Of a DNA stretch of 64,000 nucleotides, positions 20,841 through 30,324 are shown piece after piece. The notes below the pieces were generated by a model. That model did not search any database, was not told the DNA's origin, and saw only the letters and a program-made list of their open reading frames with translations. Origin of the DNA: Symsagittifera roscoffensis (lineage: Eukaryota > Xenacoelomorpha > Acoela > Convolutidae); contig NC_087062.1 in NCBI RefSeq assembly GCF_963678635.1, positions 82,980,012-83,044,011 of the forward strand. Direction: 5' to 3'. Numbering within the stretch: position 1 is the stretch's first letter; the number at the start of each line of letters is the position of its first letter. The translations under genes and the position numbers were made by a program.

Positions 20841-23416
20841 GGAGCCCTTAGCTCTGTCAAAGTAGCTTTCCGTAGTTTTCTTAATTTCAGCTTATACCCC
20901 TCCGGATACGTTCTGCGTTGCTTTTATGCTGTTTGAATTAACTGGGAAGGGTATAGGTTCCTTTCCTAGACCCCTCCGGGTTGAAGTTAAGGCACTTATT
21001 TGACAATTCACACCAACGGTGAAGGGTCTTATCACTTGCCTAATTTCGACTGTATTATGGTTGTCTTGTGCCTTCAGCCCTCCCTCTTTGTCTAGAACTG
21101 TCCTAAGTTACTTAGTTCAATCGCTATCAGATTTTGGTAGAGGTATAAGGGTTTTTCAGAAAAATTTATAAAACGTGAAGGGTGTACCCCTCCGGATTTG
21201 TGTAATTTGCTAAAAACAATCTCAAAAAATTTTCTCGCTCGCTTTTCCGAAAAATTTCTAATCCTATTAGTAAGCTCAGCTAATTTCTGATCTATTGGTA
21301 CCAAGATCAACTCGATATGATCAGTAGTTCCAAAGTTATTAACCAAAACGTCTTTTTTCCGAACTCAAAAAATTTTCTCTCTTATAGGTTCCGCCTAACT
21401 TTTTCCGCAAATCTGGTCCTTTCGACCTAAAAATTATTGATCCGAGCTCACAAGGCCTATACTCTTCTAGTTCAATGCAAAAGACCCGATCTAAAACGCT
21501 ATTGTAGAAAAAATTTGCGAAAAACTATGCTACCTGGACCCCTCCGGATTGATGAATCCACCAAATCAAACACGTTATGTTCGATTTCTCTGCAACCCGG
21601 AAGGCTTTCGGGTAGCGGATTTTAAGACTTGTAGATTCACTAGTGGACGTTGTCCGAACAACTATTTTTACTGTCCTACCTCAAAAATTTCAAAAAATTT
21701 TCTAAATTTTTAGTGTTTCTTACTATCAAAAATTGGGAAAATTTGGTTTTTGGTACCAAACTAGTTCCAACCACTTCCGAACTAAAGTTAACCGGTTCTA
21801 CTTATTACAGTAGTGCAGTTACGATGTAACACACTAACTTAGCGCTTTTTTCCGTTTCAAAAAATATCGATATCTCAAAAATCGCGACTTGTGGGGGGAT
21901 CAAAATATCGCTATTTTGACCCTAAAAACCGGTCTGTTTTCGTTGTTTTTCACTGAAAAACGATATATGACTATTAATATAGGCTATATGAATAATAATA
22001 TTAGTAATACTATACCCCTCCGGGTTTGTTTATTATCCGAATTAAGGTGCTTAACTCGGATATTCGCAGTTCGGTGAAGGGTCACTACAGTGCAGCACTG
22101 TCGAGCCCCCCACAGATAACTATCTTACTTTTTGTACCAAAAGGGATACAAAACTTGTTAACGATACCCAACAGTCGATTGTTGTTGTCGTTGAGCCCCT
22201 TCTTGTTGCTCCTTGAACTGCTTGCCGGATCGGTCTTCACCCAAGACCCTTCCGAATTGAGCGCAAATCAGCTGACCCTTCCGGATTGAGCGCAATTTAT
22301 CATTAACGTGCTTAAATGCTCAAATAACCCTACAGTACAAGCCTCACAAACGGGCCTCAAAATTGATCGTAACGATCCTGACTGATATAAATGCCTGTAA
22401 CAACAATATATCTATCAACAACAAACGGGGGGGTTGAATCACATCTTGTCTGGGGGGATGATTTCTACTGATTTTCTACTTTTTTACTGTTTTTGGTTTT
22501 TTCGGTAATTTTTTATGTTTTTTGTTTTTCTTGGGTACTATACTACTTTTTGTTTGGTTTTACTTATATCTTTAAATGTTTTTGGTCACAAACCACTCAG
22601 GGGACGAGGGGTTCGCGATTCCCCCCACCCTTCCTGGTTCATGAATTTTCGGTCTTAACTAGGTTAAAAAACTATTCACGGCAATCCGGAAGGCTTCCGC
22701 GTTCCGAACTACCCTTCCGCCCCGGCAGTTTAGGCCTATTAAGGGCGTTAATGTGAGCATCCGCTCGGCGCGGAGTGCTCGTTAACGGTTCTGCCGGTCA
22801 TGATGTTAAAAAGAATAACACCCAGGAGCGCCATAAAAACATCTATGTAACATTCGCCCGGATGATACATATCGACGGAAGACAAAACTAAGTCTTAAGA
22901 CGACTGGCTAGCGTCTAAACAGAGCTTTGCATGTTTTTCACCGTCTCTACCAAGCCAGTACTTTTCGGTGGTCTTTCTTACATCAGGCTGACAAAAACGT
23001 TACTGTTCTCCGGCTTCGACCAGAACGCTCAAATTAACTGAATTACATGCAGAATTAGTGAGCTCATGGCTGGGTCTCTGTATCCCCAGACCACGAGGTC
23101 ACTCCTAAAAACAGGGCTACTACTTATTATATTACTATTGTTTTTGTTCAGTAGATAAAAATCATCATCTCCATCGAAGATGGATCAACCCTTTCCCCCA
23201 ACTCCTAGCACCTCATCCTTGTCAAAACTAATCAAAATATCAGTTAAATTCAAGTCAGGACATGACAGGATGCTAAAAGTTTATGTGAGTTAATAAAAGT
23301 TTCCGTCCCGAGACCCTTCCGGATTCTTGAATCCGCCGAATCAAGCTCCTTACTCTTGATTTCTTGCTAATCCGGAAGGCTGGTTCTCACCCTTCACCGT
23401 TCTTGGCAAGGGCCTT

Positions 23417-23444
23417 GCAACTATTGTAGCAGCACAATAGTTGC
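23417..23444. promoter_or_regulatory. Perfect 11-bp stem hairpin near the 5' LTR
   Basis: Arms GCAACTATTGT and ACAATAGTTGC are exact reverse complements around a six-base AGCAGC loop. It lies about 145 bases inside the known LTR part, where packaging or dimerisation hairpins or LTR R-region structures sit in retroelements. The role is inference. Confidence 0.45.
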
Positions 23445-23587
23445 AACTCGGAACGCTCTCTGCTATTCTGTATTTTGTTGTCGTTCTCTAATCTCGATTT
23501 TCGTACTGTTCGCAATCGCAGATAAAAGTTGTTCTGTTTTTTACTCGCTTTTTTGTTAAAATGGCCGTTTCAGCATTTCTCAGAAAT

Positions 23588-23766
23588 GTGACGTCATCAT
23601 TCGAATTTTTGAAAATTTAAAATACTAGAATATTCTAGCCCTCACCGTTTGGCTAAACGTTCCAATAACGTCGCTAATCCTTCGAAATCATCAACTCGGA
23701 AGGCTTACTGCTCAAAATTCGAATCCTGCATAAATTGCATTTTGGCCATTCTGGTCGAATGTCACA
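23588..23766 (-). repeat. 5' LTR of the giant retroelement (shared part)
   Basis: Matches 1-179. The outer edge is 23766 because similarity stops exactly there and the element-sense sequence starts with TG. The inner edge could be further in, since the other copy is truncated by the window. Flanking host sequence starts at 23767 with GAAAC, a candidate target duplication that cannot be checked here. Confidence 0.88.
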
Positions 23767-23939
23767 GAAACGTAACCCGTATCGATTTTAATTGAAAAGG
23801 ACTTAAACACTTTCATCTTCTTTTATCATTATCACTTCCATATCTAGAAAATTCCAAGGATTTTGACTGGAAAACATGATGAAGGGACTCATGACTGTAA
23901 CCTCGGTTACTATGATACTTTTGACCTTCTGATTACCTC

Positions 23940-24277
23940 AACTTTATGATCTTTCTTCAGTAGTTATTGGCGTTTTCATAAAATTTAGGCCTCCAAATGA
24001 TGTTTAGGAAAGTTGAAATATAAAACACGGTTGAAGGCAATTTTCTTGTTTATAATTTATGCATTTCAAAAACCGGCTGATATTATTAACGGATGCCAAT
24101 CCCAAGTGATTCATTGTCATAAATAACGTTTATTATGAAGTAAAATAGCCTTTGATTTTGACAAGCAACGTTTTACAGATAAAAAAGTTGTAATTTGAGG
24201 TGCTTGTAAAGTTTAAATTTCGGCCTGAATTCCCTTCGGCTTGAAGTCCCGTCGGCTTGTTGTCCTAGACCCGTTGC
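23940..24277. repeat. Diverged partial copy of the 29064 MITE family
   Basis: From TTATGATCTTTCTTCA to TTGTCCTAGACCC this stretch aligns with 29196-29506, including the CAAAAACCGGCTGAT core and the right terminal repeat CTTGAAGTCCCGTCGGCTT. The matching left end is not found; the sequence from 23767 to 23940 does not align to the full copy. Confidence 0.7.
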
Positions 24278-24606
24278 GAATGGGGCCTGTGTGCTAGTCA
24301 ATATTAATGATAAAACTACCTTCGAAGAAACGATTCTATCCGTAGTGCCAAGGGAAAAAAGCGCAGACTAGTAAAGGCACCTGAAAGACCCGTAACCTCA
24401 TATTAGTGCACTTTTTTTGAGTTTCTTTCAACTCCGGTTTTTTTCTGAGGAGTGTTAGTTTTCTTAGTAAGGTTGGCTTGATTCCTAATCATCTGTAACT
24501 CTCTTTACTCTTATTCACGTTATTCTTTAATTTTCTCTAGTTTATGAAATTCCAATGGTTTTTTGAAGGTGAAATGAGTTACCAGTTACTTTTGTAATTT
24601 TAGAGC

Positions 24607-25422
24607 ATGGATGATAGTAGCTCTTTAGATAGAAATTTTAATTTGGCTGTGAGCTGCATTAAAAATTTGCCCCCAAATGGGTCGTTCAAGCCATCATATG
24701 AACTAATGTTGAAATTCTACGCATTGTATAAGCAGGCCACCGTCGGACCATGTAACGAACCGAAGCCATATGCGTGGGACATAAAAGGAAAGTATAAGTG
24801 GGAGGCATGGAACAAAATAAAGGACTGCTCGTCCAGTGAAGCGAAATTGAAATACGTGGAACAACTGAAAGAACTTTTTGAGGAAATGCCATTAAATGAT
24901 GAAACTCAAAGTATAGAACATATCATCGAGCCCTTTTTCAAATCAGCTATGGGAAGGGACCTAAAACAAATTGAAGAAACAGCTCCAGAATCACCAGAGA
25001 AACCTGATATGCAAACAGAAGAAAGTATCAAGCACTCAAGTGGCTGCGAAACAGACGAAGACGATTTCTGCGATACGCAAACAGATGTTAAGTTTGAGAT
25101 CTTGAACAAGCCAGATCAGATCCCTATTGCATCAAGTGGGGATACTCAGTCGTTGTCTACTGTTAATCAAATAAATCCCCTAGAAATTCTTGGTCGCTTA
25201 GAAACAAGAATAAATAAGCTGCACCAAGAATTAATTACAATCAAGTCTTTTTTACAACAGTTGAAAGTAGAGAAAAAACCTGGTGCTACATCAAATATCT
25301 TGCTTAAAATTATCAATAAGATTTACAATGAGCCTAAACTGCTAATGCTTTTCATTTTGATATGGCCTTTTGTCAGTCAGCTTTTAATTAAAGCATTTAA
25401 CAAGCTGCGATCAATATCATGA
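24607..25422 (+). CDS. ACBD5: Acyl-CoA-binding domain protein, ACBD4/5 type (271 aa)
   Basis: Residues about 9-95 form an acyl-CoA-binding domain, with the ligand-site helices recognisable as LMLKFYALYKQAT and the YKWEAWNKIKD segment. Residues 146-161 are acidic followed by DFCDTQTD, which resembles the FFAT-like motif by which ACBD5 binds VAP proteins of the endoplasmic reticulum. Residues 191-222 are a likely coiled coil, and 243-262 (LLMLFILIWPFVSQLL) form a C-terminal membrane anchor followed by basic residues, as in tail-anchored peroxisomal proteins. Known ACBD4/5 proteins tether peroxisomes to the ER and take up very-long-chain acyl-CoA. The ORF is complete without introns. A pyrimidine-rich stretch ending in AG lies three bases before the ATG, so a 5'-UTR intron or trans-splice site is likely. 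It could be ACBD4 or a single ancestral ACBD4/5. Confidence 0.88.
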   Translation: MDDSSSLDRNFNLAVSCIKNLPPNGSFKPSYELMLKFYALYKQATVGPCNEPKPYAWDIKGKYKWEAWNKIKDCSSSEAKLKYVEQLKELFEEMPLNDETQSIEHIIEPFFKSAMGRDLKQIEETAPESPEKPDMQTEESIKHSSGCETDEDDFCDTQTDVKFEILNKPDQIPIASSGDTQSLSTVNQINPLEILGRLETRINKLHQELITIKSFLQQLKVEKKPGATSNILLKIINKIYNEPKLLMLFILIWPFVSQLLIKAFNKLRSIS

Positions 25423-25639
25423 TTATATTTTACTTGTCATAATCTTTGTAACATAAATCTTTTAATCGAGAATTCAGTATCCATAATTGTTCTCTGTGGT
25501 CAACATAATGAATGGAAAGAAAAGGATATACCACCCGCTAGTTGTGTCCTGATTGTAGAAAAGTATTACAAAATGTTCCTAAACTCCGACTGTTTGTTGG
25601 GGATTGGTATTCGCTAGGTCTTTTTTTGAAATTCATTTT

Positions 25640-25865
25640 TACACTCGCGAGAGCAAGTTTCTTGTAATCGCGAACAAGACTCTTTTTTATAGTCAATAAC
25701 TTTCTCGTCTTACTTGTGCTTTTCCTTCTTGCTTAATTATTGACCCTTAAGAACTGCCTGTTTTGTTCCCACTTGGCATAGATATAACACCGTTGCCTTT
25801 GTACCCTTAGGTCAGTATTTTGACTCCCGCTAGACCTTGTTTTTATCCGTATGTATGCAATTCAA
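25640..25865 (+). repeat. SINE-like family A, copy 1
   Basis: The head reads ACTCGCGAGAGCAAGTTTCTTGTAATCG and the tail GTATGTATGCAATT, with a tRNA-like middle (box-A-like TTGGCATAGATATAACACC). The same order occurs at 34748, 35066, 36710, 38819 and 44948, diverged by 20-30 percent or more by eye. Confidence 0.55.
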
Positions 25866-28257
25866 TTTTTTTACCCTAGCATTGAACAAGGGTATTGTAA
25901 TCGAGTACTAGACTTTGTTTTCCCGGAAATAATTTTAAGCACATGACTCATCTCCTGGATCCTGGAGGCATTCATCCACTAGGCTTTTCTGTTGCAACAG
26001 AGATATTTTGAGCATTTTCTTCTAAATTTTCTGCTCTGACATTTTTGGATTTTTGTACCGCCTCTTACATTTTCCGATGGTAAATTTTTACATTCTATTG
26101 TATTATTATTTTTTGGTTTCTAGCGTAGATCTAGTTTTTTTTACTTTTTGTTTTTTCGATAAGTTTTTCTATTTTTTTGTTTTGAAGTTTTTTCATCGCA
26201 AGTGGTTCGAAGCTCAGCTGTGTTGAAATATTTGTCGGGTTCTCTTGTCTGCTCAAATTTTTTCGGCTTAGTTGCTACATCACGGCTATTGCTTGTGCTG
26301 TGAGCAACTTTCATTGTTGTTGCAAGTGGGAGTATTGTTAATTGTAGTTTCTGTTGGGTCTTGAAACTTTTAAAATTGTTTTTCTCCTAAATTAGTTTTT
26401 TTTCGGCTCAACTCGTGTCTGCTGAAAAATTGTCTGATTTGTTTCATCTTGCTTATTTTTTTCCGTTGCTACTTTAATATTCTAATATCTCGCCTGTTTG
26501 CCTAGAATGAACTTATATCGAGACATTCGAACATTAAAATTTTGGTAAATCTATTTCCAGCATTTTTCAATGTTTTTGGACTTATCGTGTTCACTTATCG
26601 CTCCGCTTCGTCTCACTTCTGATACAACACCAACATTAAAAACATAAATGAAGTTGTTGAAATTAGGTTTTATACTAAATTAGCAAGTTTAAAAACGTTT
26701 GAAGAGGAAACAAAGCTGTAGCCCCAAAAAAATTCAGCTACAATGAACAACACTTGTTACTAACAAAAAAAATAGCACAAGCAAAATCCGTAATGTGGAA
26801 ACTAGGCCAAAAATCATGAGCAAACGAAATAGTCCGTCAACTCATTCAAACGATAGCATTCATACAGGAAAAACAAGGTTCGCCTCGGTGTATAGATTGA
26901 TTTTCTTATATGGCTTTCAGCTTAGCTTTTTTTTTGCTCAATGAGCTTGAATTGTTTTTTTTTCATTTCGTTTGGTTGGTAAAGCTATGTGTGATCAAAT
27001 TCTCAAGGAATAATATTTCTACGCAATTAAAAACTTTTTTTATTTTAATGCGTTAAGCTAGATTTTCAGGGTTTTTTCCTCTTTTTTTGACATTTAAGTC
27101 AATTAAATTTAGTGACTTCTCGCTTCTGTAAGCGCTGACTATCCATTTTTTAAAAACGTTTCTATGCCGGAGAATTTTTCTCTGAGATAACTTGTGGATT
27201 ATACCGTTACCACCTCGAGGAAAAACCAAATTTTACTGTAACTTTTTTTTCAAATATATTTAGGTCTGTGGCTCCAGAAACAATTGGATGACCGACAGTA
27301 AACCGAAAAAAAATATGAAGCGTAGAATTTTTTGATGGAAATTTGGATATCATCGCTTACAAAGCGAGAAGCCACTACCTTTTTGTTTTTCTTCGAGTTG
27401 GCGTTTTCGTAATACATAGAATTAGCAGAGATTTTTTCAAAATGCCATGATTCATAAAGTATAAAAATGTAGAACTAGATCGAAATCTGTTTGATAGATT
27501 ATTAGTAATGATAAAAAATTGGATGCTGAAATAGCAGCATTTCTCACCACTGAATTATCAGACCATTGAAAGTGGAGAGGAATTTTATCTTCAGATCTGT
27601 TTAAATTTTTTGCCTGCTGTTTCCCCACAAAATCAGGTAGCACAAATAATCATCATAATGGGTCGAATAAGATGTCATATTCATGAGCTTTCACTCGTGA
27701 CCAATTTTCAAAGCTTCGTTTAGCGCGTTTAGTAAGGAAATGTTTTAAACATTGAAAAAAACAATTGAAGAAAAATTGTTTTATAGGATTTATGGGCTTT
27801 TTAAAAAAAAATTTTGTCTCTTTTTGTCATCTTTCAGTCGCAAAAAGCAAGGGCGGAGTGGAGCAAATAAATTTTTTTATTTCCTGTTTTTCTCCAATAA
27901 TTTTTGTCACCGGCTTCGATTTTGACAAGCAAGTACTTAAAATTCAAGAGTGTGTTAGGGAATGAGACGCTGTTGCCTACTCTTGAAGTACTTCAAAAGT
28001 TTTGAGAACTACTAAGTGTGTCGCACTTTTTGTTTGGAGTCAATTTATAACGATTGAGCACTGGTTGCTCCAGAAGTTTCAGTTTTTTTCCTGGCAATAA
28101 AAAGCGGTTCTTTTCGCAATAATATTTGAGCTTTTCTGGGTTTTTTATTTTTTTTTTTAAAATGTAGTTGATTACATTTAAGAGCGTAGTGTATTAGAAT
28201 GAACCTTCTTTTTACCAATTCAACTCGCAACTAAAAGTGTACATTTAAAGTGTTCAC

Positions 28258-28525
28258 TTATTTGGTGGCACTTCTGCTATAATCACGATCTGTAGCATTG
28301 GAAAGCTGTTTCTATCTGTTCTCTGATTTTTTTGTGGCTAGTGTTTGTTGCTAGTTATTTAATCTCTTAATCGCTAGGTCGCAGATGTTATCTGAGACGT
28401 AGCCGAATTTTAACTAATTTGAGACTAATTTCTACTTTTTTATTACATTTTATAGAGCTGCTTTTTTGCCGTGTTCTGGCTAGTGTTCGCTAAGCGCAGC
28501 TTCGCCTCTGTGTTATGATTAGTTT
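28258..28525 (+). repeat. SINE-like family B, copy 1
   Basis: Contains TGTAGCATTGGAAAGC, then AATCGCTAGGTCGCAGATG, GACGTAGCCGA, ATAGAGCTGCTTTTT, and ends with GCTTCGCCTCTGTG. The same order recurs at about 32345-32575 (inside a thioredoxin intron) and in part at 61690-61855. Box-like GGTCGAAGGTTCG in the second copy suggests a tRNA origin. Confidence 0.6.
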
Positions 28526-29063
28526 ACTAAGTTCGTCTTTCCTCTCATCGCGCTACTTAGAAATTTGAGAAAAAAATGTTTATAATTGTTAATTTATCTG
28601 GCCTGAAGGGGGCTATTCTCATGCGCGAATGGGCGAAAAAACTCGTGATCGAAGGACCGAAAACAAAATTAGCCGAAAGTCAGTTTTTAAAAAGAAGCAA
28701 TTGCCATTCAATTAAAATGAATCAAATGAAGCAATATTTTGTTCTTTCATAACGAAACCCTTGAAATATAAAATTTGTTCCAATTCGGCGGCGGTCAGTG
28801 TAAATTTCAAAATTTTGCTTATTTCTTCCGTTTTTATATTCGGCCAATATCAATATTCAGTCCCTGGAAATGTTTACTTTCTTTCCAAATTTTAGACTAC
28901 TGAAATCTGATTGGCTGATTTTTATTTTCGGTCCTTCGCGTATGAGCGATTCCACTTGGTCATAACTGTCTGTGCGTCCTACACATCAACTGGCTACGCG
29001 TGTTTAGTTTTCTAATTGGTTTGGTAAATTTGATTACGGTGTCACAAGTGTTGTTGGTTGAAT

Positions 29064-29506
29064 GGGGTGCCGGACATCAAGCCGACGGGACTTCAAGCCG
29101 AATCGTAAAATTAGGGACTTCAAGCCGAATAGTTCCTTATAAACTCGTGAAATATGATTAATTTGAAAACTATTTTGAAAAATTTCTGAATTTTATGATC
29201 TTTCTTCACAAGTAATTGGCGTTTTCATAAAATTTAAGCTTCCGAATGATGTTTCGGAAATTTGAAAAAGTAAAACATGGTTGAAGGCATTTTTCATGTT
29301 TATATTTTATGCATTTCAAAAACCGGCTGATGTTATTTACGGATGCCTATCACAAGTGGTGCATTGTCATGAATAACGTTTATTATGGACTAAACTTGCC
29401 CAAGTTTTTGAAAAACAACGTTTTACAGATGATAAAATAGTGTTTTGAGGTGCTTGTAAAGTTTTAATTTCTGCTTGAAGTCCCGTCGGCTTATTGTCCT
29501 AGACCC
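29064..29506. mobile_element. 443-bp MITE with 8-bp target duplication
   Basis: Both ends carry AAGCCGACGGGACTTCAAGC or its reverse complement, about 14 bases in from termini GGGGTGCCGGACA and GGGTCTAGGACA. GGTTGAAT at 29056-29063 is repeated exactly at 29507-29514, an 8-bp target duplication as made by hAT-type transposases, although the termini do not have the usual hAT CAG start. There is no ORF, so it is non-autonomous. A diverged relative lies at 23940-24277. Confidence 0.8.
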
Positions 29507-30324
29507 GGTTGAATGTTCGTCAAAAAACCGCTCTTGTGGCTTAGAGAAATATGATGCTATTTCACTTTCTACAGTATTCTAGTTGCAGTTGCGACGTGCT
29601 AACTGCGCTGCTGAAGTTATTGAAGTAGATGCTCTTGGTTCTCTCTATTTCCGTTGATTTGGTGCCGATTTGGTTTCCAATATCAATTCTTTTTCTCTAT
29701 CAGAAATAGAAATACACTGTTTTTGCCCCCAAAATATCGCATCCTTTTTTTTTTACTTTAAAAGCATACTTAACAAAAACGTCGATTTTGAACTAAATAT
29801 ACACTGAGATTTTGCACCAAATTGTGTTACGACTGAAAAATGCTATCCCATTATTCGGATTTGATTTTTTAGAGCGTTTTTCATTAGCCAAATGAGATCT
29901 TCCGTGCCCTTTTTTAAGCATCAGCATAATGCTTGCCTTGTTCTATTAAAAATAGCATTACTAGAAACTAGAATTTTTAATGATTGTAGAAATCCGATGA
30001 AAATAGTAGAGCTTTATCATTATTTTGGATTAATCTGAATTGCACTTCAGTGCTATATTTTTGATTTTTGTTTTAATAGTTAGTGCGACGGTCATAAAAT
30101 CAAGAATCGTATTCATCAACCACAAACTATTTGAACAATCTCAACGACGATCAAACAGTTGAGCTGTTTGACCATAATTTAGTTAATAACTAACTGATTT
30201 AGTTTAATTTTCAGATTGGTTTGTTGTTCGCCGCTTAACTATTTAATTAGTGAATAGTGCTCTCTCGCCGTCTAATTCTTCGCTTTCGTATTCTTCTGTA
30301 TAACACCAGCATAGTAAGTATAAA

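Larger units (their letters stand above)
19798..23587 (-). promoter_or_regulatory. Long 5' leader of the retroelement
   Basis: About 3.8 kb between the visible LTR part and the Gag-Pol ATG has no long ORF. The inner limit of the LTR cannot be set because the other copy is cut at position 1, so the first part may still be LTR. The leader carries a dispersed CCGGAGGGGTC motif, a perfect hairpin at 23417-23444 and long T-rich tracts. A primer-binding site should be present but I could not match one to a tRNA by eye. Confidence 0.7.
1..23766 (-). mobile_element. Giant Ty3/gypsy-type LTR retrotransposon, 3' end cut by window start
   Basis: A 179-bp segment at 1-179 recurs at 23588-23766, and everything between reads on the minus strand as a retrotransposon: leader, Gag-Pol (protease, reverse transcriptase, RNase H, integrase order, which is the Ty3/gypsy order), a macro-domain-like ORF, an SGNH-hydrolase ORF and a polypurine tract directly before the 3' LTR. 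At 23.8 kb or more it is several times the usual 5-7 kb gypsy length. The two main ORFs are 8.8 and 8.9 kb without a stop, and the two visible LTR parts look identical by eye, both signs of recent insertion. The 3' LTR runs off the window, so total length and the target-site duplication cannot be read. No env-like protein was recognised. Confidence 0.93.
25423..29063. other. AT-rich non-coding region with SINE-like fragments
   Basis: I see no gene here. The region holds SINE-like copies at 25640-25865 and 28258-28525 and many T-runs. Short open frames, for example around 27765-27965, have low-complexity translations with no recognisable domain. Confidence 0.6.
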
